Below, one piece after another: positions 24,343-32,923 of a stretch of DNA of 64,000 bases. Below the pieces are notes generated by a model, which did not search any database, was not told where the DNA came from, and worked only from the letters and a program-made list of their open reading frames with translations. Source of the DNA: Bradyrhizobium iriomotense (GTDB lineage: Bacteria > Pseudomonadota > Alphaproteobacteria > Rhizobiales > Xanthobacteraceae); assembly GCF_030160715.1 (NCBI RefSeq), contig NZ_BSOW01000037.1, positions 1 to 64,000 on the forward strand, written 5' to 3'. Both the position numbers and the translations under genes were made by a program. Position 1 is the first letter of the stretch; each line of letters starts with the position of its first letter.

Positions 24343-25008
24343 ATGAGCACGCTCAAGCCGCTTCAGATCGACGTCGTCTCCGACGTGGTGTGCCCCTGGT
24401 GCTATATCGGCAAGCGCCGAATCGAGAATGCGCTGGCGCTGGTGCCGGACGTGCCGGTCGAGCTCAACTTCCGCCCGTTCTTCCTCAATCCCTGGGTGCC
24501 GCGCGAGGGCATCAGCCGCGAGGAGTATCTGACCAAGAAGTTCGGCTCGGTCGAGGCCTATAAGGGCATCGCCGGCCGCGTGGTCGCGGCCGCGGGCGAG
24601 GAGGGCCTCATTTATCGGCCCGATCTCGTGCAGCGCCAGCCCAACACCACCGACTGCCACCGCCTGATCCACTGGGCGGAGGCTGCCGGCAAGGCGCCTG
24701 AGATGAAGCAGCGGCTAATGGAGCTCTATTTCCGCGACGGCGGCGATCTCACCGATGTGAACGTGCTGGTGCAGGCGGCGGCCGATGTCGGGCTCAGTGC
24801 TGACGACGTGCGACGACGGCTCGGCACCGACGAGGACGTGGCGCTGATCTCGGCCCAGGCGCAGGAGGCCGCCGAGAAGGGCATCTCCGGCGTGCCGACC
24901 TACGTCTTCGCGCAGAAATATGCCGTCTCCGGCGCCCAGGATCCGAACCTGCTCGCCCGGGCCATCCGCCAGGTGTCGGAGGAGATCAACGCGCAGGCGG
25001 CGGAGTAG
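24343..25008 (+). CDS. DsbA-family oxidoreductase (FrnE-like)
   Basis: ATG 24343 follows an ideal AAGGAGATTGCC and gives 221 residues. The thioredoxin-fold active site is CPWC at residues 17-20 (IDVVSDVVCPWCYIGKRRIE). The cis-proline region is GISGVPTYVFAQKYAVSGAQ, with a helical insert between, as in FrnE and 2-hydroxychromene-2-carboxylate isomerase relatives. No signal peptide is present, so it acts in the cytoplasm, probably as a disulfide oxidoreductase or isomerase. The GNAT-like gene converges with it after 3 bp. Confidence 0.92.
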   Translation: MSTLKPLQIDVVSDVVCPWCYIGKRRIENALALVPDVPVELNFRPFFLNPWVPREGISREEYLTKKFGSVEAYKGIAGRVVAAAGEEGLIYRPDLVQRQPNTTDCHRLIHWAEAAGKAPEMKQRLMELYFRDGGDLTDVNVLVQAAADVGLSADDVRRRLGTDEDVALISAQAQEAAEKGISGVPTYVFAQKYAVSGAQDPNLLARAIRQVSEEINAQAAE

Positions 25009-25011
25009 GCG

Positions 25012-26223
25012 TTACCTGCGAATCAGGTGAAGCACTCGCCGCGCGGTGTCCAGTGCGGCATTGCGGGCGACAAGGGCCGCATGGATCAGCGTCACCATCC
25101 GATCGTTGCGCCTCAGCGGAATCAGCACGTCGCCGATCGCAAGGCGGCCGCGCCAGATCGGGTTGATCATCGGGTGATTCGCGCTCGCGGTGGAATCGGC
25201 GCTCGCGACCGCGGGATCGGCGCAGAGATGGCGCGTCAGCTCGAGCGTGAGCTGCACGCCCGGCGAATACTTTGCAAACCGCTCCTCGATGCCCAGCTTG
25301 AAGAAGAAGGCGCGATCCTGGTGGCGCAGCACGATGCCGGCGGCAACCGGCGTCGTCCCGGCGCGCAGGCTGATGATCTCGCATTGGCCGGTTTCGGCGA
25401 GCGCGGGCGCGGCGCGGCGAATGAAGCTGGCATCGCCTGCGTGCTGGATCAGGGCGGTGCCGCGCTTGCCTTTCCAGCCGCTCGCCTCGAGCTGCAAGAA
25501 CGTTTCGAGCGCTGCTTTGACCTCGTCGGGCGTGCGTGCGACGTCGAACGTGAGCGGACCATGCACTTCGAGTCTGTGCCGCTGGCGCCGAAGCTCCTTG
25601 AGCTTCTTCGCCCCGAGCGCATCGCGCAGCAGCGTATCGCCATCCTGCGTCGCATCGAGACTGGCGCGGACATGCGAGCTCAGCACGCGCGGCCTCAAGC
25701 CGTCGCGGGTCGAGATTGGAGTCAGTGATCTCATCGCTGCGCCATCGAGCGCGACGTCGCGCAGGATCAGCGCATGGGCGCCGGCATCTCGTGCCCGATC
25801 GAGCAGGCGCGCTGCGGCTTCGCTCGCGGTGTGACGATCAAGCAATGGGCTGCACAGCGTGCCGTAGGGATGCGCGCTCACCAGCGCGGGCAGGGGGATT
25901 TTCCAGGCGCGCCACAGCGAGACGACCGGCATCAGCCCGATCAGTTGCGCAGATGTGCTCACTGCGCGCAGCGCCATTGCGCCGGTGCGGCCCCGGGCAG
26001 TCGCACTGACGGCGAGCTCCCAGGGCGGCAGATAATAGCCGTTCGGCTCGATCGCCTGCGCGCTGAGCGCCTGCCATTGCCCCAAATCGACTGAGGCAAG
26101 CGGGACGAGCGGTGCGGTGTCGGAGAGGTTGCGGGCGCGCGGAGCCGTGGCATCGCTCGCCGATGCGCCCTTGATCGCAGCTCGATGTGCGATATCGACC
26201 ACGTCCAGTCGTTCCCCGTTCAC
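25012..26223 (-). CDS. GNAT-fold acyltransferase (CelD/BioF2-like)
   Basis: A 403-residue protein in which the C-terminal half resembles the Acetyltransf_6 (CelD/FemAB-like) GNAT domain: LGAKKLKELRRQRHRLEVHG, LQLEASGWKGKRGTALIQ and FFFKLGIEERFAKYSPGVQL. Such proteins often transfer acyl groups during polysaccharide or cell-surface synthesis. The start is GTG; either 26223 or GTG 26202 (better spaced from GGGGAACG) is possible. There is no signal peptide. No surface-polysaccharide genes are adjacent, so its substrate cannot be guessed. Confidence 0.8.
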   Translation of the reverse strand: MNGERLDVVDIAHRAAIKGASASDATAPRARNLSDTAPLVPLASVDLGQWQALSAQAIEPNGYYLPPWELAVSATARGRTGAMALRAVSTSAQLIGLMPVVSLWRAWKIPLPALVSAHPYGTLCSPLLDRHTASEAAARLLDRARDAGAHALILRDVALDGAAMRSLTPISTRDGLRPRVLSSHVRASLDATQDGDTLLRDALGAKKLKELRRQRHRLEVHGPLTFDVARTPDEVKAALETFLQLEASGWKGKRGTALIQHAGDASFIRRAAPALAETGQCEIISLRAGTTPVAAGIVLRHQDRAFFFKLGIEERFAKYSPGVQLTLELTRHLCADPAVASADSTASANHPMINPIWRGRLAIGDVLIPLRRNDRMVTLIHAALVARNAALDTARRVLHLIRR

Positions 26224-26360
26224 GCCGGCCGGGCCGGAGCCCGAGCCGCGTCACAGGCTCATGCTTAGCGCAAAGATTGGAAAATACGGTTGGCGCAAGG
26301 CTTCAATTCGAGCGGTAGCGTTAACGTCCTGTTGACCATTCGCCTGAGACCTCGCACGAG

Positions 26361-26393
26361 AAAGGGACCGCACGGCCATTCCATGCGGTCCCC
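26361..26393 (-). terminator. Hairpin terminator after the 26416 gene
   Basis: On the minus strand GGGACCGCA and TGCGGTCCC form a perfect 9-bp stem with an 11-base loop, followed by TTTCTC. It can end transcription of 26416-26742. Confidence 0.65.
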
Positions 26394-26415
26394 ACGATCT
26401 CGATTGTGAATGGAG

Positions 26416-26742
26416 CTACCAGCGATCCTCGCCAACTCCCACGCCTACGCTGACGCCTGGCGCGCGAATGCCGACGCCCGCACGCGGTTCGTCCCAGTCG
26501 CGATAGGTGCGTCGCTCATAGTAGCGCTCGCGCGGCATGTAACCGTAGGAGTCGCGGACGATCACGCGCGCGCCGTTGTGGGTACGATAGCAGCGGCCCG
26601 CGTCGTCGCAGACGAGGCGCACCTGCTGCACGAGATCGGGATTGGTGTATTCGCTGGTCGTGTAGATGTCGGCAGCCTTCGCGGCTCCAGTCGCGGCCAG
26701 GGCCCCGACGCCTGCCAGCAGCGCAACAATCGTTGTCCTCAT
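26416..26742 (-). CDS. Small secreted hypothetical protein
   Basis: ATG 26742 with GGAGAAG upstream gives 108 residues. A signal peptide (MRTTIVALLAGVGALAATG) ends at AKA-AD. The mature part has a single pair of Cys (LVCDDAGRCYRTHNG), basic and Tyr/Arg-rich central residues (RERYYERRTYRDWDEPRAGV) and a Gly/Val tail (PGVSVGVGVGEDRW) of a kind common in rhizobial envelope proteins. Function unknown. Confidence 0.75.
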   Translation of the reverse strand: MRTTIVALLAGVGALAATGAAKAADIYTTSEYTNPDLVQQVRLVCDDAGRCYRTHNGARVIVRDSYGYMPRERYYERRTYRDWDEPRAGVGIRAPGVSVGVGVGEDRW

Positions 26743-26883
26743 CAGTCTTCTCCGTGGCAACTGCCCTCGGGGTGACAAGAGTGGGCGCACGCATTCGTTC
26801 CGGGTGTTTTTTCGGGTTTTTCCCGGAACACGGCTGATGTTCTGGGGAACATGATGAGATTGCTCGGACGAAGAAACTGTTCC

Positions 26884-27288
26884 CTAGATCGGCTCGTAGG
26901 TTTCGGATCCGCAGATGTCGTCGGCTTCTGCGCGCCGCCGGTCGACGACCTTGCCGCTGCTGATGGTCACGACGTAGGTCTGGGCACCGAGCGCGGTGCC
27001 AGTCGCCGAGGTGAGCTGCGCGCGTACGCAGGACGTCCAGCCCAGCCCGCGAACCTCGTGATGGGGCGGGGCGACCTGCACCTCGCGCGGATATGACGCC
27101 GCCATGAAGACGACGTCGATCTGCTCGCGAACGATTTTCTTGACGTCCGGTGGCGGTTCGGGGGGCGGCTGCTCGGCGTCCTTCATGCGCATGAATTCGG
27201 GCACCGGCGCACGGCTGTCGGCGAAGCCGCACGCGCCGAGCGCAAGCGCGCCGGCGAGTAGTGCCGCATGAGCAACGATCCGTAGCAT
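26884..27288 (-). CDS. Putative lipoprotein
   Basis: A 134-residue protein. The signal peptide ends in a lipobox ALGAC with C20, so it is probably lipid-anchored. A Pro-rich linker (EQPPPEPPPDVKKIVREQID) leads to a small domain with SYPREVQVAPPHHEVRGLGW and paired Cys (TSCVRAQ, DDICGSE). AGGGGATC precedes the ATG. The family is recognisable as a rhizobial lipoprotein, but its role is unknown. Confidence 0.75.
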   Translation of the reverse strand: MLRIVAHAALLAGALALGACGFADSRAPVPEFMRMKDAEQPPPEPPPDVKKIVREQIDVVFMAASYPREVQVAPPHHEVRGLGWTSCVRAQLTSATGTALGAQTYVVTISSGKVVDRRRAEADDICGSETYEPI

Positions 27289-27445
27289 CCGTGAAGATCC
27301 CCTGCGTCCCGAAAGATGGGTACGAAGACGGCCGATCGAAGTCCCCCTCGATCAACAATTCCTGAGCGGGACCGAAGGGCCGGTGGGGATTTGCCAATAA
27401 GGCAATGCAGGCTAGGCTGATACGCCAGATGGGAGGGATTGACGC

Positions 27446-27676
27446 ATGAGGATTCTTGTCGTCGCGGTGACCGTGCTCGCATTCGTTGCCGCGCCTGCAC
27501 AGGCCCAAATGGGCGGCCGGCGCCACGGCAATGACGGTCCCAAGACCGAGAAGAAGGCTCCCGAGGTCGACGAGAAGGCGTACAAGGCCGCCCTCGAGCG
27601 CATTCCCGATCCCAAGGAGAAATACGACCCATGGGGCGGGGCGCGCCAGGCCGAGCCCGCCAAGAAGCCGAAATAG
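27446..27676 (+). CDS. Small secreted DPWGG-motif protein, paralogue 1
   Basis: A 76-residue protein with GGGAGGG before the ATG. The signal peptide is MRILVVAVTVLAFVAAPAQA. The mature 55 residues are very charged and contain KAALERIPDPKEKYDPWGGA. The motif IPD(P/A)K...DPWGG(A/M)R is shared with the gene at 31337-31642. It precedes the PQQ dehydrogenase gene by 15 bp and may be co-transcribed. The function is unknown. Confidence 0.75.
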   Translation: MRILVVAVTVLAFVAAPAQAQMGGRRHGNDGPKTEKKAPEVDEKAYKAALERIPDPKEKYDPWGGARQAEPAKKPK

Positions 27677-27691
27677 CTCCGGGCGAGTCCC

Positions 27692-29734
27692 ATGATCCGC
27701 GTGCGCCATCTGGTCGGTCTGCTCGCGATCCCGTTGCTTGCTTCTGCGCCAGCGTTGGGTGCGGATGCGGGCTGGAGTTCTTGGGGCGGCGACCCCGGCG
27801 GCCAGAAGTTCTCGACGCTGAAGCAGATCACGCCCGACAATGTCGGCAATCTCGTTCGCGCCTTCGAGTATCACACCGGCGATCTCGTGACGCGTCCGCC
27901 CGAGGTGATGAAGCGGACGAAATTCGAGACCACGCCGCTGTTCGTCGAGGACAGCCTGATCTTCTGCTCGCCCTTCAACGAGGTGATCGCGCTCGATCCC
28001 GGCACGGGTGCCGAGAAGTGGCGCTACGATCCGGAGATCAGAACGGATTATCGCCCCGCTAACCGCTTCGTCTGTCGCGGCGTCACCTATTGGCTCGATG
28101 ACCAGGCGCCGGCGAATGCCGCCTGCCGGGCCCGCATCTTCATGGGCACCAACGATGTTCGCCTGATAGCACTCGATGCCAACACCGGAATTCCCTGTGC
28201 CGGTTTCGGCGACAGGGGCGAGGTCAGGATCGACGTCGGCATGAAGCTGGAATGGCCCGGCGAATTCCAGATCACCTCGCCGCCCGCGGTCGGTCGCGGC
28301 GTCGTCGTGGTCGGCTCTGCGATCGGCGACAACCGGCGCGTCAACGCGCCGGCGGGCACGGTGCGCGCCTTCGACGCGCGCAGCGGCCAGCCGCGCTGGA
28401 GCTTTGAGCCTCTGAAGCACGACGGCATCGAGGCCGGCCACGCCAATGTCTGGGCACCGATGTCGGTGGACGAGGCGCGCGGACTGGTGTTCTTGCCAAC
28501 GACCTCGCCGTCGCCGGATTTCTGGGGCGGCAAACGCCCCGGCAACAACGAGCACGCCAATTCGGTCGTAGCCCTGCGTATCGAGACCGGCGAGCTCGCA
28601 TGGTCGTTCCAGGCCGTGCATCATGATGTCTGGGACTATGATCTGCCGGCGCAGCCGACGCTCGCGCGCATCGAGACCGGTGAGGGCCCACGCGACGTCG
28701 TGATCCAACCGACCAAGCACGGCTTCGTCTTCGTGCTCGATCGCGACAGCGGCAAGCCGGTGTGGCCGGTCGAAGAGCGCGCCGTGCCGCAAGGCGGAGC
28801 GGAGGGCGAGAAGCTGTCGCCGACGCAGCCGTTTCCGACGCATGTGCCGGCGCTGACGCAGCAGACGATCTCGGCCGACGATGCCTTCTCGCCGTTTCCG
28901 GCCTTCATGCACTCAGCCTGCGCAGAGCGCTTTGCAAGCGCGCGCAACGACGGTCTCTTCACGCCGCCATCCACGCAAGGCACGCTCGAGTTTCCGTTCA
29001 CCGGCGGCGGCGTGAACTGGGGCAGCGCGGCGTTCGATCCCGTCAACCAGATCCTCTATGCCAACACCAGCCGGGTTGCGCATCTCATCAAGCTGATCCC
29101 GCGCGCGGAGGCGGCCGGCTTCAATCCGCCGCCGGGCCATGATTTCGGTCAGCAGCAGGGTGCGCCGTTTGCGATGTCGCGTTCGGTGGTGATGTCGCCG
29201 GTGGGGCTGATCTGCGTCAAGCCGCCATGGGGCGAGACGGTCGCCGTCGATCTCAAGGCCGGCAAGATCCTCTGGCGCTCGACGGTCGGCACCACCGAGG
29301 ATCTCGCGCCGCTCGGCCTGCCGTTTGCGTGGGGCACGCCGCTCGTCAACGGCGTCGCCATCACGGCGGGCGGTCTTCTCTTCACCGGCGCGATGGATGC
29401 CTACTTGCGCGCCTTCGATGCGCGCGATGGACGTGAACTGTGGCAGGGCCGCCTGCCCGTGCCGGGCATTGCCAATCCCATGACCTATCTCTGGAAGGGC
29501 GAGCAATATGTCGCGATCGGCGCCGGCGGCCATTCGGAAGGCGGCACGTCGATCGGCGACAGCGTGGTTGCGTTCCGCCTGGCGCGGGCAGGGGAGTCGC
29601 CGTCGCTGGTGTCGCGTACGCTCGATCGTCCCGGCGGCCGGTTCTGGGCCGCGGTCTCCGTGCTGATGCTCGCGACGATCGCGCTCGTCATTGCCGGCCT
29701 GCGCTGGCGCGTGAGTCGTCGCAGGACGGTCTAG
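27692..29734 (+). CDS. PQQ-dependent dehydrogenase (glucose dehydrogenase-like)
   Basis: A 680-residue protein. A signal peptide (LVGLLAIPLLASAPALGADA) leads to an eight-bladed quinoprotein propeller with W-motif-like repeats: PDNVGNLVRAFEYHTGDL, NVWAPMSVDEARGLVFLPTT, HHDVWDYDLPAQPTL and AGGLLFTGAMDAYLRAFDAR. It would oxidise a sugar or alcohol in the periplasm using pyrroloquinoline quinone and pass electrons to ubiquinone. One hydrophobic helix at the very C-terminus (about 648-670) could anchor it, unlike the five N-terminal helices of GcdA. The substrate is not defined by sequence. Confidence 0.88.
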   Translation: MIRVRHLVGLLAIPLLASAPALGADAGWSSWGGDPGGQKFSTLKQITPDNVGNLVRAFEYHTGDLVTRPPEVMKRTKFETTPLFVEDSLIFCSPFNEVIALDPGTGAEKWRYDPEIRTDYRPANRFVCRGVTYWLDDQAPANAACRARIFMGTNDVRLIALDANTGIPCAGFGDRGEVRIDVGMKLEWPGEFQITSPPAVGRGVVVVGSAIGDNRRVNAPAGTVRAFDARSGQPRWSFEPLKHDGIEAGHANVWAPMSVDEARGLVFLPTTSPSPDFWGGKRPGNNEHANSVVALRIETGELAWSFQAVHHDVWDYDLPAQPTLARIETGEGPRDVVIQPTKHGFVFVLDRDSGKPVWPVEERAVPQGGAEGEKLSPTQPFPTHVPALTQQTISADDAFSPFPAFMHSACAERFASARNDGLFTPPSTQGTLEFPFTGGGVNWGSAAFDPVNQILYANTSRVAHLIKLIPRAEAAGFNPPPGHDFGQQQGAPFAMSRSVVMSPVGLICVKPPWGETVAVDLKAGKILWRSTVGTTEDLAPLGLPFAWGTPLVNGVAITAGGLLFTGAMDAYLRAFDARDGRELWQGRLPVPGIANPMTYLWKGEQYVAIGAGGHSEGGTSIGDSVVAFRLARAGESPSLVSRTLDRPGGRFWAAVSVLMLATIALVIAGLRWRVSRRRTV

Positions 29735-29785
29735 TCGCCTGGCGCGAAAGACGCGTTTTGCGAACCGCGGTTCACAGCCTGCGCG

Positions 29786-30028
29786 TTACTGTTCGAAGGC
29801 GAGACCGAGGCGTTTGTCGTTGCGCCACACGGTGCGGCACTTGCGCGCGAACTGATCGCTGGAGATCGACAGGGTAAACGACGGCGGCAGCAAAACGCGG
29901 CCGTCGAGGTCGATTGCAGCGCCTCCGCTCGACAAATTGCGCACCGTGCAGGCAACGCCGCGGCTCTCAAAGGTGATCGTCCCACCTTTGAAAACCCGAT
30001 GTCGCTGCGCTGCACGCTTCTCAATCAT
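29786..30028 (-). CDS. PilZ-domain protein (80 aa)
   Basis: From ATG 30028 the protein is almost only a PilZ domain. Both c-di-GMP contacts are present: RxxxR in EKRAAQRHRVF and NxSxxG in VRNLSSGGAAID. It should bind c-di-GMP and may tune motility or surface behaviour. The partner is unknown. It is divergent from the HdeA gene. Confidence 0.9.
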   Translation of the reverse strand: MIEKRAAQRHRVFKGGTITFESRGVACTVRNLSSGGAAIDLDGRVLLPPSFTLSISSDQFARKCRTVWRNDKRLGLAFEQ

Positions 30029-30220
30029 GTCCGTTAATCCAAACTGACAGTGCGTAAAATACGGCATGGAAATTACATCAAACTAAATTCAATGAACGCC
30101 GTGCTTGCAGAGCGCTTTACACTTCGTTTACGACAATGCGCGGAGGCGCGCGTTCGTTGCGCTTTCCGGTTTCCCGAAGAGACCGATCAATTGTGGCGTC
30201 CTGCGCCAATGGAGATTCTG

Positions 30221-30514
30221 ATGAAGACCACGATTTCGATTTTGTTCGCTGCTGTCATTGCCATGTCGTCCGCTCCCGCCAACGCCACCAAGCTCGATCT
30301 GTCGACCATGAGCTGCAAGCAGTTTCTCGAGAGCGGCGACGACACCATCAAGCTGGTGCTGACCTGGATGGACGGCTGGTACAAGGGCGACGAGGACAAC
30401 GCCATCATCGACACCGACGTGTTCGTCGACAATGCCAAGAAGTTCGGCACCTATTGCGGCAACAACCCGACGGTCAGCATCGTCACCGCCGCCGACGAAG
30501 TGCTGGGCAAGTAA
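30221..30514 (+). CDS. hdeA: HdeA-family acid-stress periplasmic chaperone
   Basis: ATG 30221 is preceded by GGAG with six-base spacing; an upstream in-frame ATG at 30209 would add four residues. The 97-residue product has a signal peptide (ISILFAAVIAMSSAPANA) and the HdeA pattern: a cysteine in LDLSTMSCKQFLESGDD, the hydrophobic helix VLTWMDGWYKGD and a second cysteine in KKFGTYCGNNPTVSI, which would form the conserved disulfide. HdeA monomerises at low pH and prevents aggregation in the periplasm. Confidence 0.88.
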   Translation: MKTTISILFAAVIAMSSAPANATKLDLSTMSCKQFLESGDDTIKLVLTWMDGWYKGDEDNAIIDTDVFVDNAKKFGTYCGNNPTVSIVTAADEVLGK

Positions 30515-30517
30515 GAG

Positions 30518-30982
30518 TTACCCGGGCAGCATCGCAAACGCGCTCGACACCATCGCCACCGGCTTGTTGTCGGTGGCGGACAACAGCGTGACGCGACCGA
30601 AGCTCATGGTGCGTCCGAGCCGCACCACCTTCGCATCCGCCAAGACGTCCGACGATGAGACCGCGCGCATGAAGTGCGTTGTCTGGTCGACGGTCGTCAT
30701 CGGCCTGTAGCCGCGATTGGCGGCGAGGATCGCGATCACCATGGAGGTATCGGCGAGCGCCATCAGGGCCTGGCCGCAGACCACGCCGCCGCTGCGGCAC
30801 AGCCGCTCCGAGAACGCCATGCGCAGCACCGCGCCGGGCTGCCAGTCCTTATCGTCCGGCGGCGGCTCGTGGTCGATGCGTTCGACCGAGAGGCCGAGAT
30901 CCTGAACCCACGGCGCGAACACGTCGCCCAGCACGCGCCTCGCCTCCTCGATGCCGAATTCCGTCGTTGGCTGCGCTGGCAT
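30518..30982 (-). CDS. PaaI-like hotdog-fold thioesterase
   Basis: From ATG 30982 the protein has 154 residues. The hotdog signature includes FSERLCRSGGVVCGQALMAL and ADTSMVIAILAANRGYRPMT, then SFGRVTLLSATDNKPVAMVS. Such enzymes hydrolyse acyl-CoA thioesters. The catalytic acid usually lies in the G-G-x-x-x-x-x-D helix, here GQALMALADTS. Only 3 bp separate its stop from the convergent hdeA stop. The substrate is unknown. Confidence 0.88.
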   Translation of the reverse strand: MPAQPTTEFGIEEARRVLGDVFAPWVQDLGLSVERIDHEPPPDDKDWQPGAVLRMAFSERLCRSGGVVCGQALMALADTSMVIAILAANRGYRPMTTVDQTTHFMRAVSSSDVLADAKVVRLGRTMSFGRVTLLSATDNKPVAMVSSAFAMLPG

Positions 30983-31129
30983 GAATTCCGTTTCCCCCTG
31001 TTGCCCGATGTTTCGGCTATTCTGCACGGTACGGCACGGCAAAGTCACCCCGTCCCGGCGCTTCTGGGCCGGCTTGAAAATGCCAGACTTCGCCCCCTAT
31101 GATGCCGCGCCTTTCGAACAGGGTGGATG

Positions 31130-31261
31130 ATGTTGCGGCGATTTGTCTTGGTGTTTTGCTTGGGCCTGGTCGGGCTTGCCCTGGGCGGGTGCACCAAATG
31201 CGGCCCGATCTGGGACGATTGGCTGCAATCGCCAAAATCCTGCAAATCGGATCGTTTCTAG
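31130..31261 (+). CDS. Very small cysteine-containing lipoprotein (43 aa)
   Basis: The frame ATG 31130 to TAG 31261 encodes a short signal peptide and the lipobox ALGGC, with C21 as the lipidated residue, followed by only 22 residues: TKCGPIWDDWLQSPKSCKSD and RF. Two further cysteines follow the anchor. AGGGTGG lies just upstream. It is similar in size to entericidin-like peptides but not in sequence. No function is known. Confidence 0.7.
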   Translation: MLRRFVLVFCLGLVGLALGGCTKCGPIWDDWLQSPKSCKSDRF

Positions 31262-31336
31262 CGGGTCGTACGGCGATTGCGGCGTCACGGGCTGACGACG
31301 CGCCGAACCGGCCATCGATGACCAAGGAGTGACGTG

Positions 31337-31642
31337 ATGAAGGCTTTCCGTGTGGCGGCGCTGCTGGCGATCATCGCCGGGCCGGCCTACGCGCAGCAGA
31401 TGCCCCACATCAATATGATGCAGGATGCGCCGGGCAAGACCGACGAAGAGAAGGCGGCCGACGCCGAGCGCGACCAGCGCTATAAGGAGACGATGAAGAA
31501 GATTCCGGACGCCAAGACCTCCAGCGATCCCTGGGGCGGCATGCGCGCCGATCCCCCCAAGAATGCTGCGCCAAAGACCTCGGTCGCGCCCAAGGCCTCT
31601 GCTGCGGCCAAGAAGACCAAGACCGCTCCGACCGCCAACTGA
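31337..31642 (+). CDS. Small secreted DPWGG-motif protein, paralogue 2
   Basis: ATG 31337 with AAGGAG eight bases upstream gives 101 residues; a GTG one codon earlier is in frame. A signal peptide (FRVAALLAIIAGPAYAQQ) is followed by a charged region with YKETMKKIPDAKTSSDPWGG and a low-complexity Lys/Ala/Pro tail (APKTSVAPKASAAAKKTKTA). It shares the IPDxK...DPWGG core with the 27446 gene. The function is unknown. Confidence 0.75.
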   Translation: MKAFRVAALLAIIAGPAYAQQMPHINMMQDAPGKTDEEKAADAERDQRYKETMKKIPDAKTSSDPWGGMRADPPKNAAPKTSVAPKASAAAKKTKTAPTAN

Positions 31643-31722
31643 CCGTCCCAGCCGGCCGGACTCCTCTTCGCTGTCCGATCTCCCTATATTCAAGGGGGCT
31701 TAGGGGGTGAAGGAGTTGCGGC

Positions 31723-31953
31723 ATGGTGTTTCGCCCGCGGGATCTTGCCGACCGGATGGCGCGCCGGCGCAAGGCGGGCGACGGCTATTTGCGCGAGACC
31801 TTCACATTGCCCCGCGAGGCGGCCAGGGCGAAGGCGCAGGCCTTCTTCGCCCGCTATCCCAAGGCAGGCTATATGAGTGAGGTCGAGAGCTGGCGCGAAC
31901 TGCCTGGCGGCGACATCGAGTTCACGATGCGGCGCCTGCCGAGCGCCGACTAA
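31723..31953 (+). CDS. Small conserved hypothetical protein
   Basis: A 76-residue basic protein after a strong GAAGGAG site: FRPRDLADRMARRRKAGDGY, then FTLPREAARAKAQAFFARYP and ELPGGDIEFTMRRLPSAD. It appears soluble and compact, without signal peptide. No domain is recognised. Its TAA stop is the first triplet of a family F repeat. Confidence 0.7.
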   Translation: MVFRPRDLADRMARRRKAGDGYLRETFTLPREAARAKAQAFFARYPKAGYMSEVESWRELPGGDIEFTMRRLPSAD

Positions 31954-32054
31954 AGCGCGATGAGATTAGGATGAATCGACATCGTGCTTTAGGTTGTTGT
32001 TTGAGCATGATCTTTCCGGAAAACCGCTTGGCACTTTTCCGGATCATGCTTTAG
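31951..32054 (-). repeat. About 104-bp repeat, copy 2 (family F, inverted)
   Basis: TAAAGCGCGATGAGATT at the left and CCGGATCATGCTTTAG at the right, the reverse orientation of 24171-24273. It begins exactly at the stop codon of the 31723 gene. Confidence 0.9.
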
Positions 32055-32156
32055 GTCGCTTTGAACCGGCCTTCGGCTTGCAGCAACTTTTAGTCTTTTT
32101 CGGAAACCCCGTTCAAAGCTTTGCGGCTTACGGTCTCCTCTTCCCAGGGGAGAGCG

Positions 32157-32507
32157 ATGGCTCGGCACCGCAAAGATCTCGGCGCCCGCAGACATGTGCG
32201 GGTTGATCTCTACAGGCCCGGATTTCTGATTCCGGCGCCCGACGCGCCATGGATCGAATGCACGATCGTCGATGTCTCCGACGACGGCGTGTCTCTCGAC
32301 GTCGGTGCGCTGCCGGTGCCGAAAGTGTTCGGCTTGTCGTTCACGACCGGCGGCGAGGTGATCCGCATCTGCATCCTGACCTGGCGCAATGGCGAGCGCG
32401 TCGGGGCGCGCTTCGTTCGCGTCGGCGATTTGCGGCGGAAGCGCCAGCGCGAGGCGGCCAGGAAGGCGGCAGAGAGGCCCGCGGGCAGGGCGGCCGGACG
32501 CGGTTAA
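32157..32507 (+). CDS. PilZ-domain protein (116 aa)
   Basis: ATG 32157 follows AGGGGAGAGCG. The PilZ domain covers residues about 7-95 with the c-di-GMP motifs RxxxR (ARRHVRVDL) and DxSxxG (IVDVSDDGVSLDV), and ends with a basic Arg/Ala tail (KRQREAARKAAERPAGRAAG). It should bind c-di-GMP. The output is unknown. Together with 29786-30028 it makes two short PilZ proteins within 2.5 kb. Confidence 0.88.
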   Translation: MARHRKDLGARRHVRVDLYRPGFLIPAPDAPWIECTIVDVSDDGVSLDVGALPVPKVFGLSFTTGGEVIRICILTWRNGERVGARFVRVGDLRRKRQREAARKAAERPAGRAAGRG

Positions 32508-32516
32508 CCTCGGAGC

Positions 32517-32750
32517 CTAATCAAAGGATTCCGCGACGATTCGAATCCGGAAGACCGGTTGCTTGGCCTCGTCCAGGAGCTCCATGTGCCATTCGGAGTT
32601 CTCTTGCAGCTTGCGCGCGATACCGGCGGCCATGTCGGCGCAGACATGGGTCATCTCCTTCCAGGCCGCATCGCGGTCGACGAATTCGCTGGCCTGCTCG
32701 GATGAGCCCGAATAGCGGCCGTTCCGGATCCGGAAGAAATAGAGCGGCAT
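32517..32750 (-). CDS. DUF6894-like small protein
   Basis: From ATG 32750 the product has 77 residues beginning MPLYFFRIRNGRYSGSSEQA, the typical opening of the short rhizobial DUF6894 family (xYFFxxxNG...D). AAWKEMTHVCADMAAGIARK follows, and it ends VFRIRIVAESFD. Family function is unknown. The ribosome site is poor, but the motif fixes the start. It converges with the PilZ gene. Confidence 0.8.
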   Translation of the reverse strand: MPLYFFRIRNGRYSGSSEQASEFVDRDAAWKEMTHVCADMAAGIARKLQENSEWHMELLDEAKQPVFRIRIVAESFD

Positions 32751-32923
32751 GGCTGCACCGATCGGGTAATGGCCGCGCCCCGGGGCCATGAAGGCGCGCA
32801 GTGCAATCCCAAACGGCAGGCAGATCAACTCCGGAACTCTACGGGATTCATAAGCAGCACAGCTATATACACCGCAACCGGGGGGCGCGGCGGGGTCTCG
32901 CCGACAATGTCCTCGCGACCGGC

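Noticed and set aside
26516..28912. 798-codon minus-strand frame across the lipoprotein, DPWGG and PQQ dehydrogenase genes
   Set aside because: It overlaps at least four supported genes and has no recognised domain.
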